A stretch of 64,000 nucleotides of DNA from Streptomyces sp. JH34. Lineage in GTDB: Bacteria; Actinomycetota; Actinomycetes; Streptomycetales; Streptomycetaceae. Position 1 is the stretch's first letter; the number at the start of each line of letters is the position of its first letter. The position numbers were made by a program, and so were the translations under genes. Shown one piece after another: positions 54,596 to 62,566 of this stretch. Where the stretch lies: contig NZ_JAJSOO010000001.1 in the NCBI RefSeq assembly GCF_029428875.1, positions 186,001 to 250,000 of the forward strand. Direction: 5' to 3'. Under the pieces are notes generated by a model. The model did no database searches. It was not told the DNA's origin and saw only the letters and a program-made list of their open reading frames with translations.

Positions 54596-55875
54596 ACAGG
54601 GGTAACGAGCCGGAACGTACGTTCGCCGCGCTTCCGCCCTCACAGGGCCGCGGGTTCGCGTCGTCGTGGTGGGGGCGGGCCTGGCTGAAGGCGTTGGAGG
54701 ACACGGCCCTCGACGCCGGGCAGCTCAAGAGAGGCAGACGGCTGGCACGCGAGGGCAGGGTCGGCGCGGTGTCCGTCAGGCCGGGCCGGCTCACGGCGGT
54801 CGTGCAGGACCATGACTCGACGGCGTACCGCAGCGATGTGCTGCTCCCGGAGCTGAGCGAGGAGGAGTGGGACCGCTTCCTGGACATGGCGTCGGAACGG
54901 TCCGGGCACATCGCCGCGCTGCTCGACCGTGAGATGCCACCGCATCTGGTGGAGGACGCCGCCGCGGCGGGACTCGATCTGCTGCCGGGTATCGGAGATC
55001 TGGAGCCGGAGTGCAGCTGCGATGCGTGGGACCACTGCCCGCACACGGGCGCCCTCTGCTACCAGGTGGCGCGGTTGCTCGACCAGGATCCCTTCGTGCT
55101 GTTGTTGCTGCGAGGGCGGGACGAACGGCGACTGCTGGACGAGTTGCAGGTACGCAGCACGGCTCGCGCCGTCCGTGAACCGGGTTCCGGGGCGCAGGCG
55201 GGAGACGGCCCGGCGCCGCCGGGGGTTCGCGCCGACGAGGCGTACGCGGCGCGGGACATCCTGCCGCCGTTGCCCCCTGCCCCTCCCCTGCCCACGGAGC
55301 CGGGCCTTCCGCCTTCGCTGGACGTGGAGACCGCTCCGGCTCCGGGCATCGACCCCTCGGGGCTGGAGTTCCTGGCGGCGGACAGTGCCCGGCGGGCCTT
55401 CGCGATGCTGGCGGAGGCACTGGCCGCCGGCCACGAACAGCAGCCCCTGTCAGCGGCACTGACGCCGGAGCAGGACGCGGTTCGCTTCGCTGCCGGAGGC
55501 CGGCCCGGTGCCGGCCTCACCGCACGCCTCGCGACGGCGGCCGGTCGCACGACGGCCGGACTCGACCTCGCGGTGCGGGCCTGGCGGTACGGCGGGACGG
55601 CCGCGCTGACGGTGTGCGACGAGCACTGGCTGCCCGGTCCGGACGAGCTCGCCCGGGCGCGGGCTCAGCTCGCCGCGGCGTGGGAGGACGGCGAGGGGCC
55701 GCGGCTGCGTGGCACCGACAACCGCTGGACCGTGGTCGGTTCCGGTGCGCAGCTTCGGTACGGGCCGGACGGGCGGTGGTGGCCGTACGCCAAGGAGCGT
55801 GGCCGCTGGGTACCGGCCGGGCCGGCGGAGGACGACCCGGCGGCCGCTCTGGCCGGACTGCTGTCCGGCTCCTGA
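54592..55875 (+). CDS. SWIM zinc-finger protein
   Basis: 427 residues. The start overlaps the SNF2 stop (ATGA), so expression is coupled. A SWIM-type CxCx(n)CxH finger is present near residues 140-152: 'CSCDAWDHCPHTGALCYQ'. 'SWWGRAWLKALEDTALDAGQ' and 'LKRGRRLAREGRVGAVSVRP' form the conserved N-terminal region. A Pro-rich linker (~220-255) and a C-terminal helical-plus-WW-like region follow. SWIM domains bind nucleic acid or protein. The fixed SNF2-SWIM pairing suggests that it guides the remodeller. Confidence 0.88.
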   Translation: MNRGNEPERTFAALPPSQGRGFASSWWGRAWLKALEDTALDAGQLKRGRRLAREGRVGAVSVRPGRLTAVVQDHDSTAYRSDVLLPELSEEEWDRFLDMASERSGHIAALLDREMPPHLVEDAAAAGLDLLPGIGDLEPECSCDAWDHCPHTGALCYQVARLLDQDPFVLLLLRGRDERRLLDELQVRSTARAVREPGSGAQAGDGPAPPGVRADEAYAARDILPPLPPAPPLPTEPGLPPSLDVETAPAPGIDPSGLEFLAADSARRAFAMLAEALAAGHEQQPLSAALTPEQDAVRFAAGGRPGAGLTARLATAAGRTTAGLDLAVRAWRYGGTAALTVCDEHWLPGPDELARARAQLAAAWEDGEGPRLRGTDNRWTVVGSGAQLRYGPDGRWWPYAKERGRWVPAGPAEDDPAAALAGLLSGS

Positions 55876-55981
55876 GGGTCTGGGGCCTTCGTCTGCGCTC
55901 TCTGCGCCCGCGCGGAACCGTCCGGCGGGGCGGTGCGTGTTGTGCCGTAGACAGGACCAGGTCCCACGCACAGGAGTGCTG

Positions 55982-56563
55982 ATGCAGCGCAGACGGATTC
56001 TTCAGGGCGCCGCGGTCACGGCCGCCGCGGCGCTCCTGCCGGCCTCGGTACGCGCCGCGGCCGCGCCGACGGAGGGGACGGACTTCCCCTCGGCCCAGTG
56101 GTACCCCGCGTCCACGTCCAACTACACGGTGTCGAGTCGTCCTTCGGCCTATCCGGTCGAGCGCGTCATCATCCACGTGGCCCAGCAGACGTTCACCGAG
56201 ACGATCGGTATCTTCCAGAATCCGGCCAAACAGGTCTCCGCCCACTACGTGGTGCGCTCGGGGGACGGGTTCGTGGCCCAGTGCGTGCGGGAGCGGGACA
56301 TCGCCTGGCATGCGGGCAACTGGGACTACAACACCCGGAGCATCGGTATCGAGCACGAGGGCTGGGTCGATCAGCCCTCGTACTTCACGGACACGATGTA
56401 CGAGCGTTCCGCGAGACTCACCGCGGACATCTGCGAGCGCTACGGCCTGACGAAGGACCGCGCCCACATCGTCGGCCACCACGAGGTACCGGGGAGCGAC
56501 CACACGGATCCCGGGGTCAACTGGGACTGGGTGCGCTACATCCGCCTGGTCAACCTGGCCTGA
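55982..56563 (+). CDS. N-acetylmuramoyl-L-alanine amidase (Amidase_2), Tat-type signal
   Basis: 193 residues. 'MQRRRILQGAAVTAAAALLP' is a Tat-like signal. The amidase_2/PGRP fold follows: zinc ligands in 'VERVIIHVAQQTF' and 'HIVGHHEVPGSDHTDPG', plus 'SAHYVVRSGDGFVAQCVRER', 'IAWHAGNWDYNTRSIGIEHE' and the substrate Tyr/Lys region. Cleaves the amide bond between MurNAc and L-Ala in peptidoglycan. ATG 55982 follows AGGAG; GTG 55976 is in frame. Confidence 0.9.
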   Translation: MQRRRILQGAAVTAAAALLPASVRAAAAPTEGTDFPSAQWYPASTSNYTVSSRPSAYPVERVIIHVAQQTFTETIGIFQNPAKQVSAHYVVRSGDGFVAQCVRERDIAWHAGNWDYNTRSIGIEHEGWVDQPSYFTDTMYERSARLTADICERYGLTKDRAHIVGHHEVPGSDHTDPGVNWDWVRYIRLVNLA

Positions 56564-56627
56564 TGCCCGGCGCCGGCGAGGATGGAGGGGCCCGCTCCCC
56601 ACCCCCGCCGGACTTGTGTACGGCCCG

Positions 56628-56859
56628 TCAGCCCGCCGCGTCGCGCCAGACCGTCAGGTCCAGCGTCACGTACTTGCTCGGCGAGTCCTCGGCCGAGAGG
56701 CCCTGCACCGTCACGAGACCCATGTGGCCCGTGCCCGTGACCACACAGACCTGACGGCCCTTGGAGAGCTTCTCCGTGGGGATGGTCTCGGGGGTCGTCC
56801 TCTGCCAGTGGCTGGAAGATCTGGGAGCCGTTGCCCCGCTCGTGCTGCTGACCAGTCAT
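56628..56859 (-). pseudogene. gene remnant (C-terminal beta domain, frameshifted)
   Basis: Minus-strand sequence ending in TGA at 56628 reads well as 'TPETIPTEKLSKGRQVCVVT', 'GTGHMGLVTVQGLSAED' and 'KYVTLDLTVW', a small beta domain seen at the C-terminus of streptomycete secreted proteins. The preceding ~20 codons ('MTGQQHERGNGSQIFQPLAE') lie in another frame, and nothing earlier fits. It is therefore the 3' remnant of a longer gene. Previous content has been lost between it and the MFS gene end at 56903. Confidence 0.55.
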
Positions 56860-56902
56860 CGACTTGCATCTCACCCGAAGGACACTGGTGGCGAACGGCA
56901 CC

Positions 56903-58552
56903 CTATCCAAGTGGAGGGGAACCTTCGCCTCCCCCTCGTTCCCCGGGGGGAAGTCCGGCGCCCTGCCCCACGTCCCTCCCGGCCGCGCCGCCCCCCTCCT
57001 GTTCGGCCGCAGGGGTCAAAGCCTCTCCGCCGCGCAGCCGTTCCAGATCGGAGGCCCGGACCTGTATGACGAACAACGCGATCAGCGCCGCGACGACCGA
57101 GATGGCGGCCGCGACGACGAAGGCCATGGAGACGCCCGATGCCAGGACCTGGTCACCCCACGGTGCGGGCAGTTCCCCCGTCCGGCGGAACTGCAACTGC
57201 TGGGCGGGGGTGGCATCGGCCAGGAATCGGGGTATCTGATCCATCGCCTCGTTGCGGCTGGCCGTGCCGAACACCGTGACCAGAATGGACAGTCCCAGGG
57301 AACCGCCCACCTGCTGGGTGGCGTTGAGCACTCCGGACGCGGCCCCGGCCTCTCTCGGCTCGACACCGGAGACAGCCATCAGCGTCAGGGACACGAACTG
57401 CATGCCCATGCCGGAGCCGAAGACGAGAATGGGGCCGAGGATGCTCCCCAGGTAGGTGCTGTTGACATCGGTCTGCGTGAGCCACCCGAGCCCCGCAGCG
57501 GCCAGGATCGCGCCCGTCACCATGAAGGGTTTCGGACCCCATCTGGGAAGGAGTTGCGAGGCGATTCCCGCGCTGACCGCGATGATCGCGCTCACCGGGA
57601 GGAAGGCCAGTCCGGCCCGCAAGGGACTGAAGTCGAGGATGTTCTGCACGAAGAGGGTCAGGAAGAAGAACATGCCGAACATCGCCGCGGCCAGGCTCAG
57701 CATCATCCCGTAGGCCCCGGCACGGTTGCGGTCACGGAACATGTGCAGGGGCGTGATCGGCTGCCTCGACCGGCGTTCCACGGTCAGGAAGACCGCCATG
57801 AAGACCACCGCGCCCGCGAAGGCGCCTATGGTCAGGGCGTCGGTCCATCCGTCCTCCGACGCCCGGATGAAACCGTAGACGAGCAGCACCATGCCCAGCG
57901 TGGACGTGAGGGCGCCCAGCAGGTCGAAGTGGCCGGGGTGGCGTTCGGACTCCTTGATGAAGCGGGGCGTCGAGAACGCGATCAGCAGCCCGATGGGCAC
58001 GTTGACGAAGAACACCCAGCGCCAGTCGAGCCACTCCACCAGCAGGCCACCCGCGAGCAGTCCGATGGCGCTCCCGCCGGCGGACACCGCGGCGAACACG
58101 CCGAACGCCCGGTTACGCTCGGGCCCCTCACGGAAGGTCGTGGTGATGAGGGAGAGGGCGGTCGGCGAGGCGATCGCACCGCCGACGCCCTGCAGGGCGC
58201 GCGCGGCGAGCAGTTGCCAGGACTCCTGCGAGAGGCCTCCCAGCAGGGAGGCCAGTACGAACAGCAGCACACCGAAGACGAACACCCTGCGGCGTCCGAG
58301 TATGTCGCCCAGTCGTCCGCCGAGGAGAAGCAGCCCGCCGAACGTCAGGGTGTAGGCGTTGATCACCCACGACAGGCTCTCGGTCGAGAAACCGAGCGAG
58401 GACTGGATGTGCGGCAGGGCGATGTTCACGATGGTGATGTCGAGGACCACCATCAGCTGGCACGAAGCGATGATGAGCAGAGCGATCCCCTTGCCGTGTC
58501 CCCGCTCCGGGGAGGCGGCAATCGGCGCGGCGCTCGCTCGGGATCCAGTCAT
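56903..58552 (-). CDS. MFS drug/efflux transporter, DHA2 (14-TM, EmrB/QacA type)
   Basis: 549 residues. Fourteen transmembrane helices. Motif 'LDITIVNIALPHIQSSLGFS' in TM1, motif A 'GGRLGDILGRRRVFVFG', motif C-type 'GVGGAIASPTALSLITTTF' and 'GGLLVEWLDWRWVFFVNVPI' are typical. Proton-driven export of hydrophobic compounds. ATG 58552 is preferred over 58600, because a promoter with transcription start near 58596 and an operator lie between them. A Gly/Glu-rich hydrophilic tail (~45 residues) follows the last helix. No regulator gene is adjacent. Confidence 0.9.
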   Translation of the reverse strand: MTGSRASAAPIAASPERGHGKGIALLIIASCQLMVVLDITIVNIALPHIQSSLGFSTESLSWVINAYTLTFGGLLLLGGRLGDILGRRRVFVFGVLLFVLASLLGGLSQESWQLLAARALQGVGGAIASPTALSLITTTFREGPERNRAFGVFAAVSAGGSAIGLLAGGLLVEWLDWRWVFFVNVPIGLLIAFSTPRFIKESERHPGHFDLLGALTSTLGMVLLVYGFIRASEDGWTDALTIGAFAGAVVFMAVFLTVERRSRQPITPLHMFRDRNRAGAYGMMLSLAAAMFGMFFFLTLFVQNILDFSPLRAGLAFLPVSAIIAVSAGIASQLLPRWGPKPFMVTGAILAAAGLGWLTQTDVNSTYLGSILGPILVFGSGMGMQFVSLTLMAVSGVEPREAGAASGVLNATQQVGGSLGLSILVTVFGTASRNEAMDQIPRFLADATPAQQLQFRRTGELPAPWGDQVLASGVSMAFVVAAAISVVAALIALFVIQVRASDLERLRGGEALTPAAEQEGGGAAGRDVGQGAGLPPGERGGGEGSPPLG

Positions 58553-58578
58553 GACGCTTGGTGTCGTACGGGCCGACA

Positions 58579-58632
58579 GTGAACAAAAACGTTCACTCAT
58601 CGACGTTAGGGCGGGCCGGACGGCACCGCCAA
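58579..58632 (-). promoter_or_regulatory. MFS promoter with operator at the transcription start
   Basis: On the minus strand TTGGCG (58632-58627) and TAACGT (58608-58603) have an 18-base spacer. The inverted repeat GTGAAC-N6-GTTCAC spans 58579-58596, covering the expected start of transcription. This is a TetR-type repression arrangement. Confidence 0.65.
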
Positions 58633-58677
58633 TCGATCACCGTGCGCGCCTGAGGACGCCCGCGCGTGCGGCCCTTC

Positions 58678-58713
58678 GTGGCCCCGCCGGACCTCGGCGG
58701 CCGGCGGGGCCAC
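58678..58713 (-). terminator. 13-bp terminator after LPMO gene
   Basis: GTGGCCCCGCCGG (58678-58690) pairs with CCGGCGGGGCCAC (58701-58713). It lies 22 bases after the LPMO stop codon on the minus strand. Confidence 0.75.
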
Positions 58714-58734
58714 GCCTTGCGGCCGCGAGCCGGA

Positions 58735-59409
58735 TCAGGTGAAGTTCACGTCACTGCACAGGAAGTACGTCTGGTCCATGTGCGACGCCTGCCAGATCGT
58801 GTAGACCACGTGACGTCCGCCGAATCCTGATGTGCTCACCGGGATCTCGTAGTTCTGGCTCGGCGCGTAGCTGCCTGTCTCGGCGACCAGTTGGAGGTCA
58901 CCCCAGGTCAGCTCCTCCGTGGCGGGGTCGAACCCCTGCCGGGTGACGTACACCTGGAAGTAGTCGGCGCCGTGACTGGCCTGGTCGTACAGCTTCACGG
59001 TGAAGTCATCGGTGATGTCCGTGGTCTTCCACGCACCCACGGTGTCGAGCGAGTTGTACCGCCCGCCTTCCGTCCGGCCACCGCTGCACAGCTGTCCGTC
59101 GGGCACGGCAGCCGGGAAGTCGCCTCCCGAGCCGTTGCGGTACAGACCGTTCCAGTTCCACATGGCGTTGGGGTCGGCCTGCCATGCCTGCCAGCACATG
59201 GGGTCCTCCTGCGCCATGGCCGGGTTCTGGAAGTCATCGCCCCAGCGCAGCCAGCAGCCGTAGTTGCGGGAGGCGGGGTCGACGACAGAGCCGTGGGCGC
59301 TCGCGGTGCCCGTCCAGGGGAGGAGGCACAGGACGGCGGCGACGAGTACGCCGCAGAGGCGCACCACCCGGCCGCCTAAACTGACGCGAGCATGACAAGA
59401 CACACTCAT
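58735..59409 (-). CDS. secreted AA10 lytic polysaccharide monooxygenase
   Basis: 224 residues. ATG 59409 has AAGGAGAT upstream. The signal peptide is cleaved before H39 ('TASAHGSVVDP'), giving the N-terminal histidine of the copper histidine brace; the second ligand is H210 in 'WQASHMDQTYFLCSD'. 'RNYGCWLRWGDDFQNPAMAQ' and 'GRYNSLDTVGAWKTTDITDD' are typical of Streptomyces AA10 proteins active on chitin or cellulose. There is no carbohydrate-binding module. It oxidatively cleaves crystalline polysaccharide outside the cell. Confidence 0.92.
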   Translation of the reverse strand: MSVSCHARVSLGGRVVRLCGVLVAAVLCLLPWTGTASAHGSVVDPASRNYGCWLRWGDDFQNPAMAQEDPMCWQAWQADPNAMWNWNGLYRNGSGGDFPAAVPDGQLCSGGRTEGGRYNSLDTVGAWKTTDITDDFTVKLYDQASHGADYFQVYVTRQGFDPATEELTWGDLQLVAETGSYAPSQNYEIPVSTSGFGGRHVVYTIWQASHMDQTYFLCSDVNFT

Positions 59410-59520
59410 GGCACGATCTCCTTTTTCAGGGAGGTGGGGGAATCGATCGGCGTGGGAGCGCTCCCGCGCCGCCACTCGGGCTATGCCCGGCCACTCACAC
59501 CTCAAACACCCGGCCGGCGG

Positions 59521-59676
59521 TCACCAGTAGTGGCGACGGCCACCGACAGCGTGCCCCACGGCCCCCAGGAGCCAGAGAGCGAGCCCGATCACGAGCAGAA
59601 TGATCCCGATGGTCCACAGGACACCGAGACCCGTCACCAGACCGAGAACGAGAAGGACGGCTCCAATGATGATCAT
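59521..59676 (-). CDS. small hydrophobic membrane protein (DUF6131-like)
   Basis: 51 residues after a perfect GGAGGT. Two membrane helices: 'MIIIGAVLLVLGLVTGLGVL' and 'WTIGIILLVIGLALWLLGAV', tail 'GHAVGGRRHYW'. Such tiny hydrophobic proteins are common in streptomycetes and related to DUF6131; role unknown, perhaps membrane stress. It lies downstream of the gvp cluster on the same strand, 124 bases after gvpK. Confidence 0.75.
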   Translation of the reverse strand: MIIIGAVLLVLGLVTGLGVLWTIGIILLVIGLALWLLGAVGHAVGGRRHYW

Positions 59677-59799
59677 GACTACCTCCGGCGACGCCACCCT
59701 GTACGAAGAGTGCGCGCATATATGAGCATATGCCCTATCAGCTGTCGCGTGCACTGCCGTGCCACCCGCCACCGCTGACCCCCTCGGGGCCGGGGTACG

Positions 59800-60078
59800 T
59801 CAATCGCGGGGTAGCAGGGAGCCGAGCGGTCCGAGATCGAGGTTGAGGTCCTCCGGCCGCACTCCGTGCTGGTCGCAGAGCTCCGTCATCCGCTGGTCGA
59901 GCATCATGAGCGTCGTCCCGATCTCCTCCACCTGACCGTCGGTGAGGTCCCCCTGGTCGATGCGGCGGATGGCCTGCCGCTCCATGAGCTGCCGCAGCAG
60001 TTCCACCACGGTCAGTACCAGGGCCACGAGGTCACGCCCCAGCTCTGCCTGGTCGACGTCGAGCCGTGGGGTGGTCAC
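59800..60078 (-). CDS. gvpK: gas vesicle protein GvpK
   Basis: 92 residues. 'RLDVDQAELGRDLVALVLTV', 'VELLRQLMERQAIRRIDQGD', 'LTDGQVEEIGTTLMMLDQRM' and 'HGVRPEDLNLDLGPLGSLLP' are typical GvpK. The GTG at 60078 overlaps the gvpS stop by 4 bases. An accessory factor for vesicle assembly. Last gene of the cluster in this orientation. Confidence 0.93.
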   Translation of the reverse strand: MTTPRLDVDQAELGRDLVALVLTVVELLRQLMERQAIRRIDQGDLTDGQVEEIGTTLMMLDQRMTELCDQHGVRPEDLNLDLGPLGSLLPRD

Positions 60079-60302
60079 AGCGGGCCTCCGTCCGCCCAGG
60101 GCGCCGGCACGCGCTCGTTGACGGAGGAGAGCAGGGCGTGGAGCGACAGCCGCACGAGTGGGACGTCCGCGATCGCGATCACCAGATCACCGCTGATCAC
60201 CACGCCCGTCGCGAGAATCCGGTCCAGCAGGTCGACCAGGGGGACCCCGATGGGGCCGCGCAAGGGCTCGGGATTCTCCCAGGGCACCACCTCGCGTTCC
60301 AT
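60075..60302 (-). CDS. gvpS: gas vesicle protein GvpS (GvpA/J fold)
   Basis: 75 residues with the GvpA-type core: 'VPLVDLLDRILATGVVISGD' and 'LVIAIADVPLVRLSLHALLS'. Located between gvpL and gvpK as in the S. coelicolor cluster, hence gvpS. ATG 60302 is two bases after the gvpL stop. A minor shell or nucleation protein. Confidence 0.9.
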   Translation of the reverse strand: MEREVVPWENPEPLRGPIGVPLVDLLDRILATGVVISGDLVIAIADVPLVRLSLHALLSSVNERVPAPWADGGPL

Positions 60303-60304
60303 CA

Positions 60305-61117
60305 CTACACCTCACCGACGAAGGAGTACGGCACCCAGGGCCCCGAGATGTCGATCCGGGCACCGGTCGTGTCCCGCAGCGCACGGGTGAGCGGTTCGAG
60401 TTCAGCCGCTCGGTGCTCGGCCACCAGATACGTGGCGTTGAGCACCTGGACGTCGTTCTTTCCAGCCGGCTCAGGAGCGTGGAGCCGCAGTCGGCGCCCT
60501 GCGGCGGCGAGGCCCCGGAACGCGGCATCAACGTTTTCGGCGAGCCGGAGGGAGTCCTCGTGCCGCCGTTCGCGCTGCGCCTGCGCTCCGCGCTTTCGCT
60601 CCAGGTAGGCGAGGCCGGCTCCGGGGGCGGGCCGGGCGCCCACGGCCGACGCCTCGGGGCGGGGCCGGGCGGGGGCCGATGCCGTGGGTGCGGCCGCATA
60701 GACCTTCACACCCCACTCGGCGTGGTCAGCGGTGCGCTCCAGGGCGGCCAGAAAGCGCTCCGTCTCTCCGAGCAGCGCCTTCTGCGCCCGCTCCTCGTCG
60801 TGGTAGAGCGTGGCAAGCGGGAGAGGAACGGTGGGGCACGAGGCGGCGGCTGCCGACACCACGTCGTGGTGCGCGCGTGCGTACCGTTCGAGCTCCTCCT
60901 GGTCGGACATACGGGCCTGCCATGCCTCGTCCGTGAACTCGGCCGCTCGTACGGTCTGAACGATCGCGGTCAACTCGCCGAACCTCAGTCGACGCAGCGC
61001 TTCGCCCGCCGCGACACCCGCCAGTCCCGCGAGGACCGACGGATCGGGCAGCTTGCACACCGCGAATACGTAGAGGGCGCTTTCGGCCGTAGCCTGTTCG
61101 GATCCCCGGTCCGTCAT
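60305..61117 (-). CDS. gvpL: gas vesicle protein GvpL (GvpF/L family)
   Basis: 270 residues. 'ALYVFAVCKLP', 'GELTAIVQTVRAAEF', 'RYARAHHDVVSAAAASCPTV' and 'PLPLATLYHDEERAQKAL' are family markers; the end 'ARIDISGPWVPYSFVGE' closes the GvpF/L fold. It is thought to chaperone GvpA/J subunits. ATG 61117 follows AAGGAGA. The preceding gvpJ stop lies ~20 bases upstream. Confidence 0.92.
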   Translation of the reverse strand: MTDRGSEQATAESALYVFAVCKLPDPSVLAGLAGVAAGEALRRLRFGELTAIVQTVRAAEFTDEAWQARMSDQEELERYARAHHDVVSAAAASCPTVPLPLATLYHDEERAQKALLGETERFLAALERTADHAEWGVKVYAAAPTASAPARPRPEASAVGARPAPGAGLAYLERKRGAQAQRERRHEDSLRLAENVDAAFRGLAAAGRRLRLHAPEPAGKNDVQVLNATYLVAEHRAAELEPLTRALRDTTGARIDISGPWVPYSFVGEV

Positions 61118-61136
61118 GTGGCTCGATTCTCCTTGC

Positions 61137-61472
61137 TCATGCATGGTCCGACGTCTCTTCCGTCTTCGCCTCGAGCGCCTCCAGACGCTCGCGCAGCGCA
61201 CGGTTCTCGTCCTGGAGGGAGTGCTGAGCGGCGCGCGAACTCAGCGCGGGATCCGTCTCCCACCAGTCGATTCCGGCCTTCTTCGCGGTGTCGACCGACG
61301 CCACGAAAAGGCGCAAACGGATGGTGAGCAACTCGATGTCGAGAAGGTCGATCTTGATGTCACCCGCGATGACGATGCCCTTGTCGAGGACGCGTTCGAG
61401 AATGTCGGCGAGGTTGCTGTTCGGCGGCCCCGGGATGGGGTAAGCCTCCCGCCCGTAGTCGAGATCGGTCAC
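61137..61472 (-). CDS. gvpJ: gas vesicle protein GvpJ
   Basis: 111 residues. A GvpA-like core 'NLADILERVLDKGIVIAGDI', 'KIDLLDIELLTIRLRLFVAS' is followed by a C-terminal coiled coil 'SLQDENRALRERLEALEAKT'. GTG 61472 overlaps the gvpZ stop as GTGA. GvpJ is a minor shell protein that helps start assembly. Confidence 0.92.
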   Translation of the reverse strand: MTDLDYGREAYPIPGPPNSNLADILERVLDKGIVIAGDIKIDLLDIELLTIRLRLFVASVDTAKKAGIDWWETDPALSSRAAQHSLQDENRALRERLEALEAKTEETSDHA

Positions 61473-62560
61473 CTTGACGCCCTTCGTCCCCGTCGCTTCC
61501 TGGGAGCGTCTTCCTCTTCCTCGGGTTCCTCTTCCTCTTCCTCTTCCTCTTCCTCTTCCTCTTCCTCGTCCTCCTCTTCGGGCTCTTCCTCTTCCTCTTC
61601 GGGCTCTTCCTCCTCTTCCTCTTCCTCTTCGGGCTCTTCCTCCTCTTCCTCCTCCTCGGGTTCGCCCTCTTCCTCTTCTTCCTCTTCCGGCTCCGCTTCG
61701 TCCTCGTATTCGGAGTCGGCGTCCTCGGACTCCTCGCTCTCGGCCTCCTCCTTCTCCATTGCCTCTTCGTGCGTCGTCACGACCTCACCGTCGCGGATTT
61801 CACCGCGCCAGCCCTCGGGCTCCTCATCGGTGAGCGTGACGAACCGCTGGAAGAGTTTGAAGTCGAGTCGCATACGACGGCCCTGCACACGCCACAGGTT
61901 TCCCGTCTTCTCGAAGAATCCGGAGGGGTAGTACTCGATGACCAGGACGATCCGGGTCAGGCTCGGCGCCAGTTCGTGGAAGCTGACGCAACCCCGTGTG
62001 GAGCCCTTGGCACCCTCGGAGGTCCACACGATGCGGTCGTCGGGTACCTGCTCCTGAACCGTCGCCTTGAAGCCGCGCGAGGACGGTCCGATCTTGACCT
62101 TCCAGTCGCTCGACATCTCCTCGTCCATCGAGACGCTCTGGACGCCCTTCGCGAAGCTGCCGAACTTGTCGTACCGCGTCCAGTAGTCGTACGCATCGCG
62201 CAGAGGCACTCCCACATCGAGGACCTCGATGATGTTCATGGACTTGCCACCGCCGGACTGGCTCTTGCCCTTACCGCCCCCGAACGCGTCCTTTGCTTTG
62301 TCCATGACTTTGTCCTTGACGTTCCCGGCCTTCTCCGAGACGAAGGCCTTCACCGGGGATTCGCCCTGCATGACGCGGGACGCAACCGAAGGCAACGTCC
62401 CACCGTTCTCCGCGATGCCGGTCAGCTGACCCGTGAGACCGGTCAGCTTGTCCCCGGCCTTCTGGGCGAGTTTGTCCGTCTGGGCACCCAGAAAGTTGGT
62501 GAACTCCCCGCGAAGGCGGTCGATGCCCGACTCGGGTTCGTCCTTGTCCGTCCTGGCCAT
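61469..62560 (-). CDS. gvpZ: GvpZ-like SRPBCC protein with polyglutamate tail
   Basis: 363 residues. N-terminal helical region ('LRGEFTNFLGAQTDKLAQKA') then a polyketide-cyclase/SRPBCC domain (~105-260: 'MNIIEVLDVGVPLRDAYDYW', 'TRYDKFGSFAKGVQSVSMDE', 'RIVWTSEGAKGSTRGCVSFH', 'LVIEYYPSGFFEKTGNLWRV'). The last ~95 residues are almost entirely Glu with a few Pro and Asp, ending 'RKRRGRRASR'. It occupies the gvpZ position of streptomycete clusters. Function in vesicle formation is unproven. Confidence 0.85.
   Translation of the reverse strand: MARTDKDEPESGIDRLRGEFTNFLGAQTDKLAQKAGDKLTGLTGQLTGIAENGGTLPSVASRVMQGESPVKAFVSEKAGNVKDKVMDKAKDAFGGGKGKSQSGGGKSMNIIEVLDVGVPLRDAYDYWTRYDKFGSFAKGVQSVSMDEEMSSDWKVKIGPSSRGFKATVQEQVPDDRIVWTSEGAKGSTRGCVSFHELAPSLTRIVLVIEYYPSGFFEKTGNLWRVQGRRMRLDFKLFQRFVTLTDEEPEGWRGEIRDGEVVTTHEEAMEKEEAESEESEDADSEYEDEAEPEEEEEEEGEPEEEEEEEEPEEEEEEEEEPEEEEEEPEEEDEEEEEEEEEEEEEEPEEEEDAPRKRRGRRASR
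61497..61760. repeat. CTCTTCCTC-rich low-complexity tract (poly-Glu code)
   Basis: Simple-sequence tract of TCC/TCT/CTC on the plus strand, encoding the Glu run of gvpZ. It could slip in replication with in-frame length change. Not a CRISPR array: no spacers. Confidence 0.85.
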
Positions 62561-62566
62561 GGCTGC

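Noticed and set aside
51647..54643. 998-codon minus-strand frame opposite SNF2
   Set aside because: Shadow of the high-GC SNF2 gene: no domain and no ribosome binding site.
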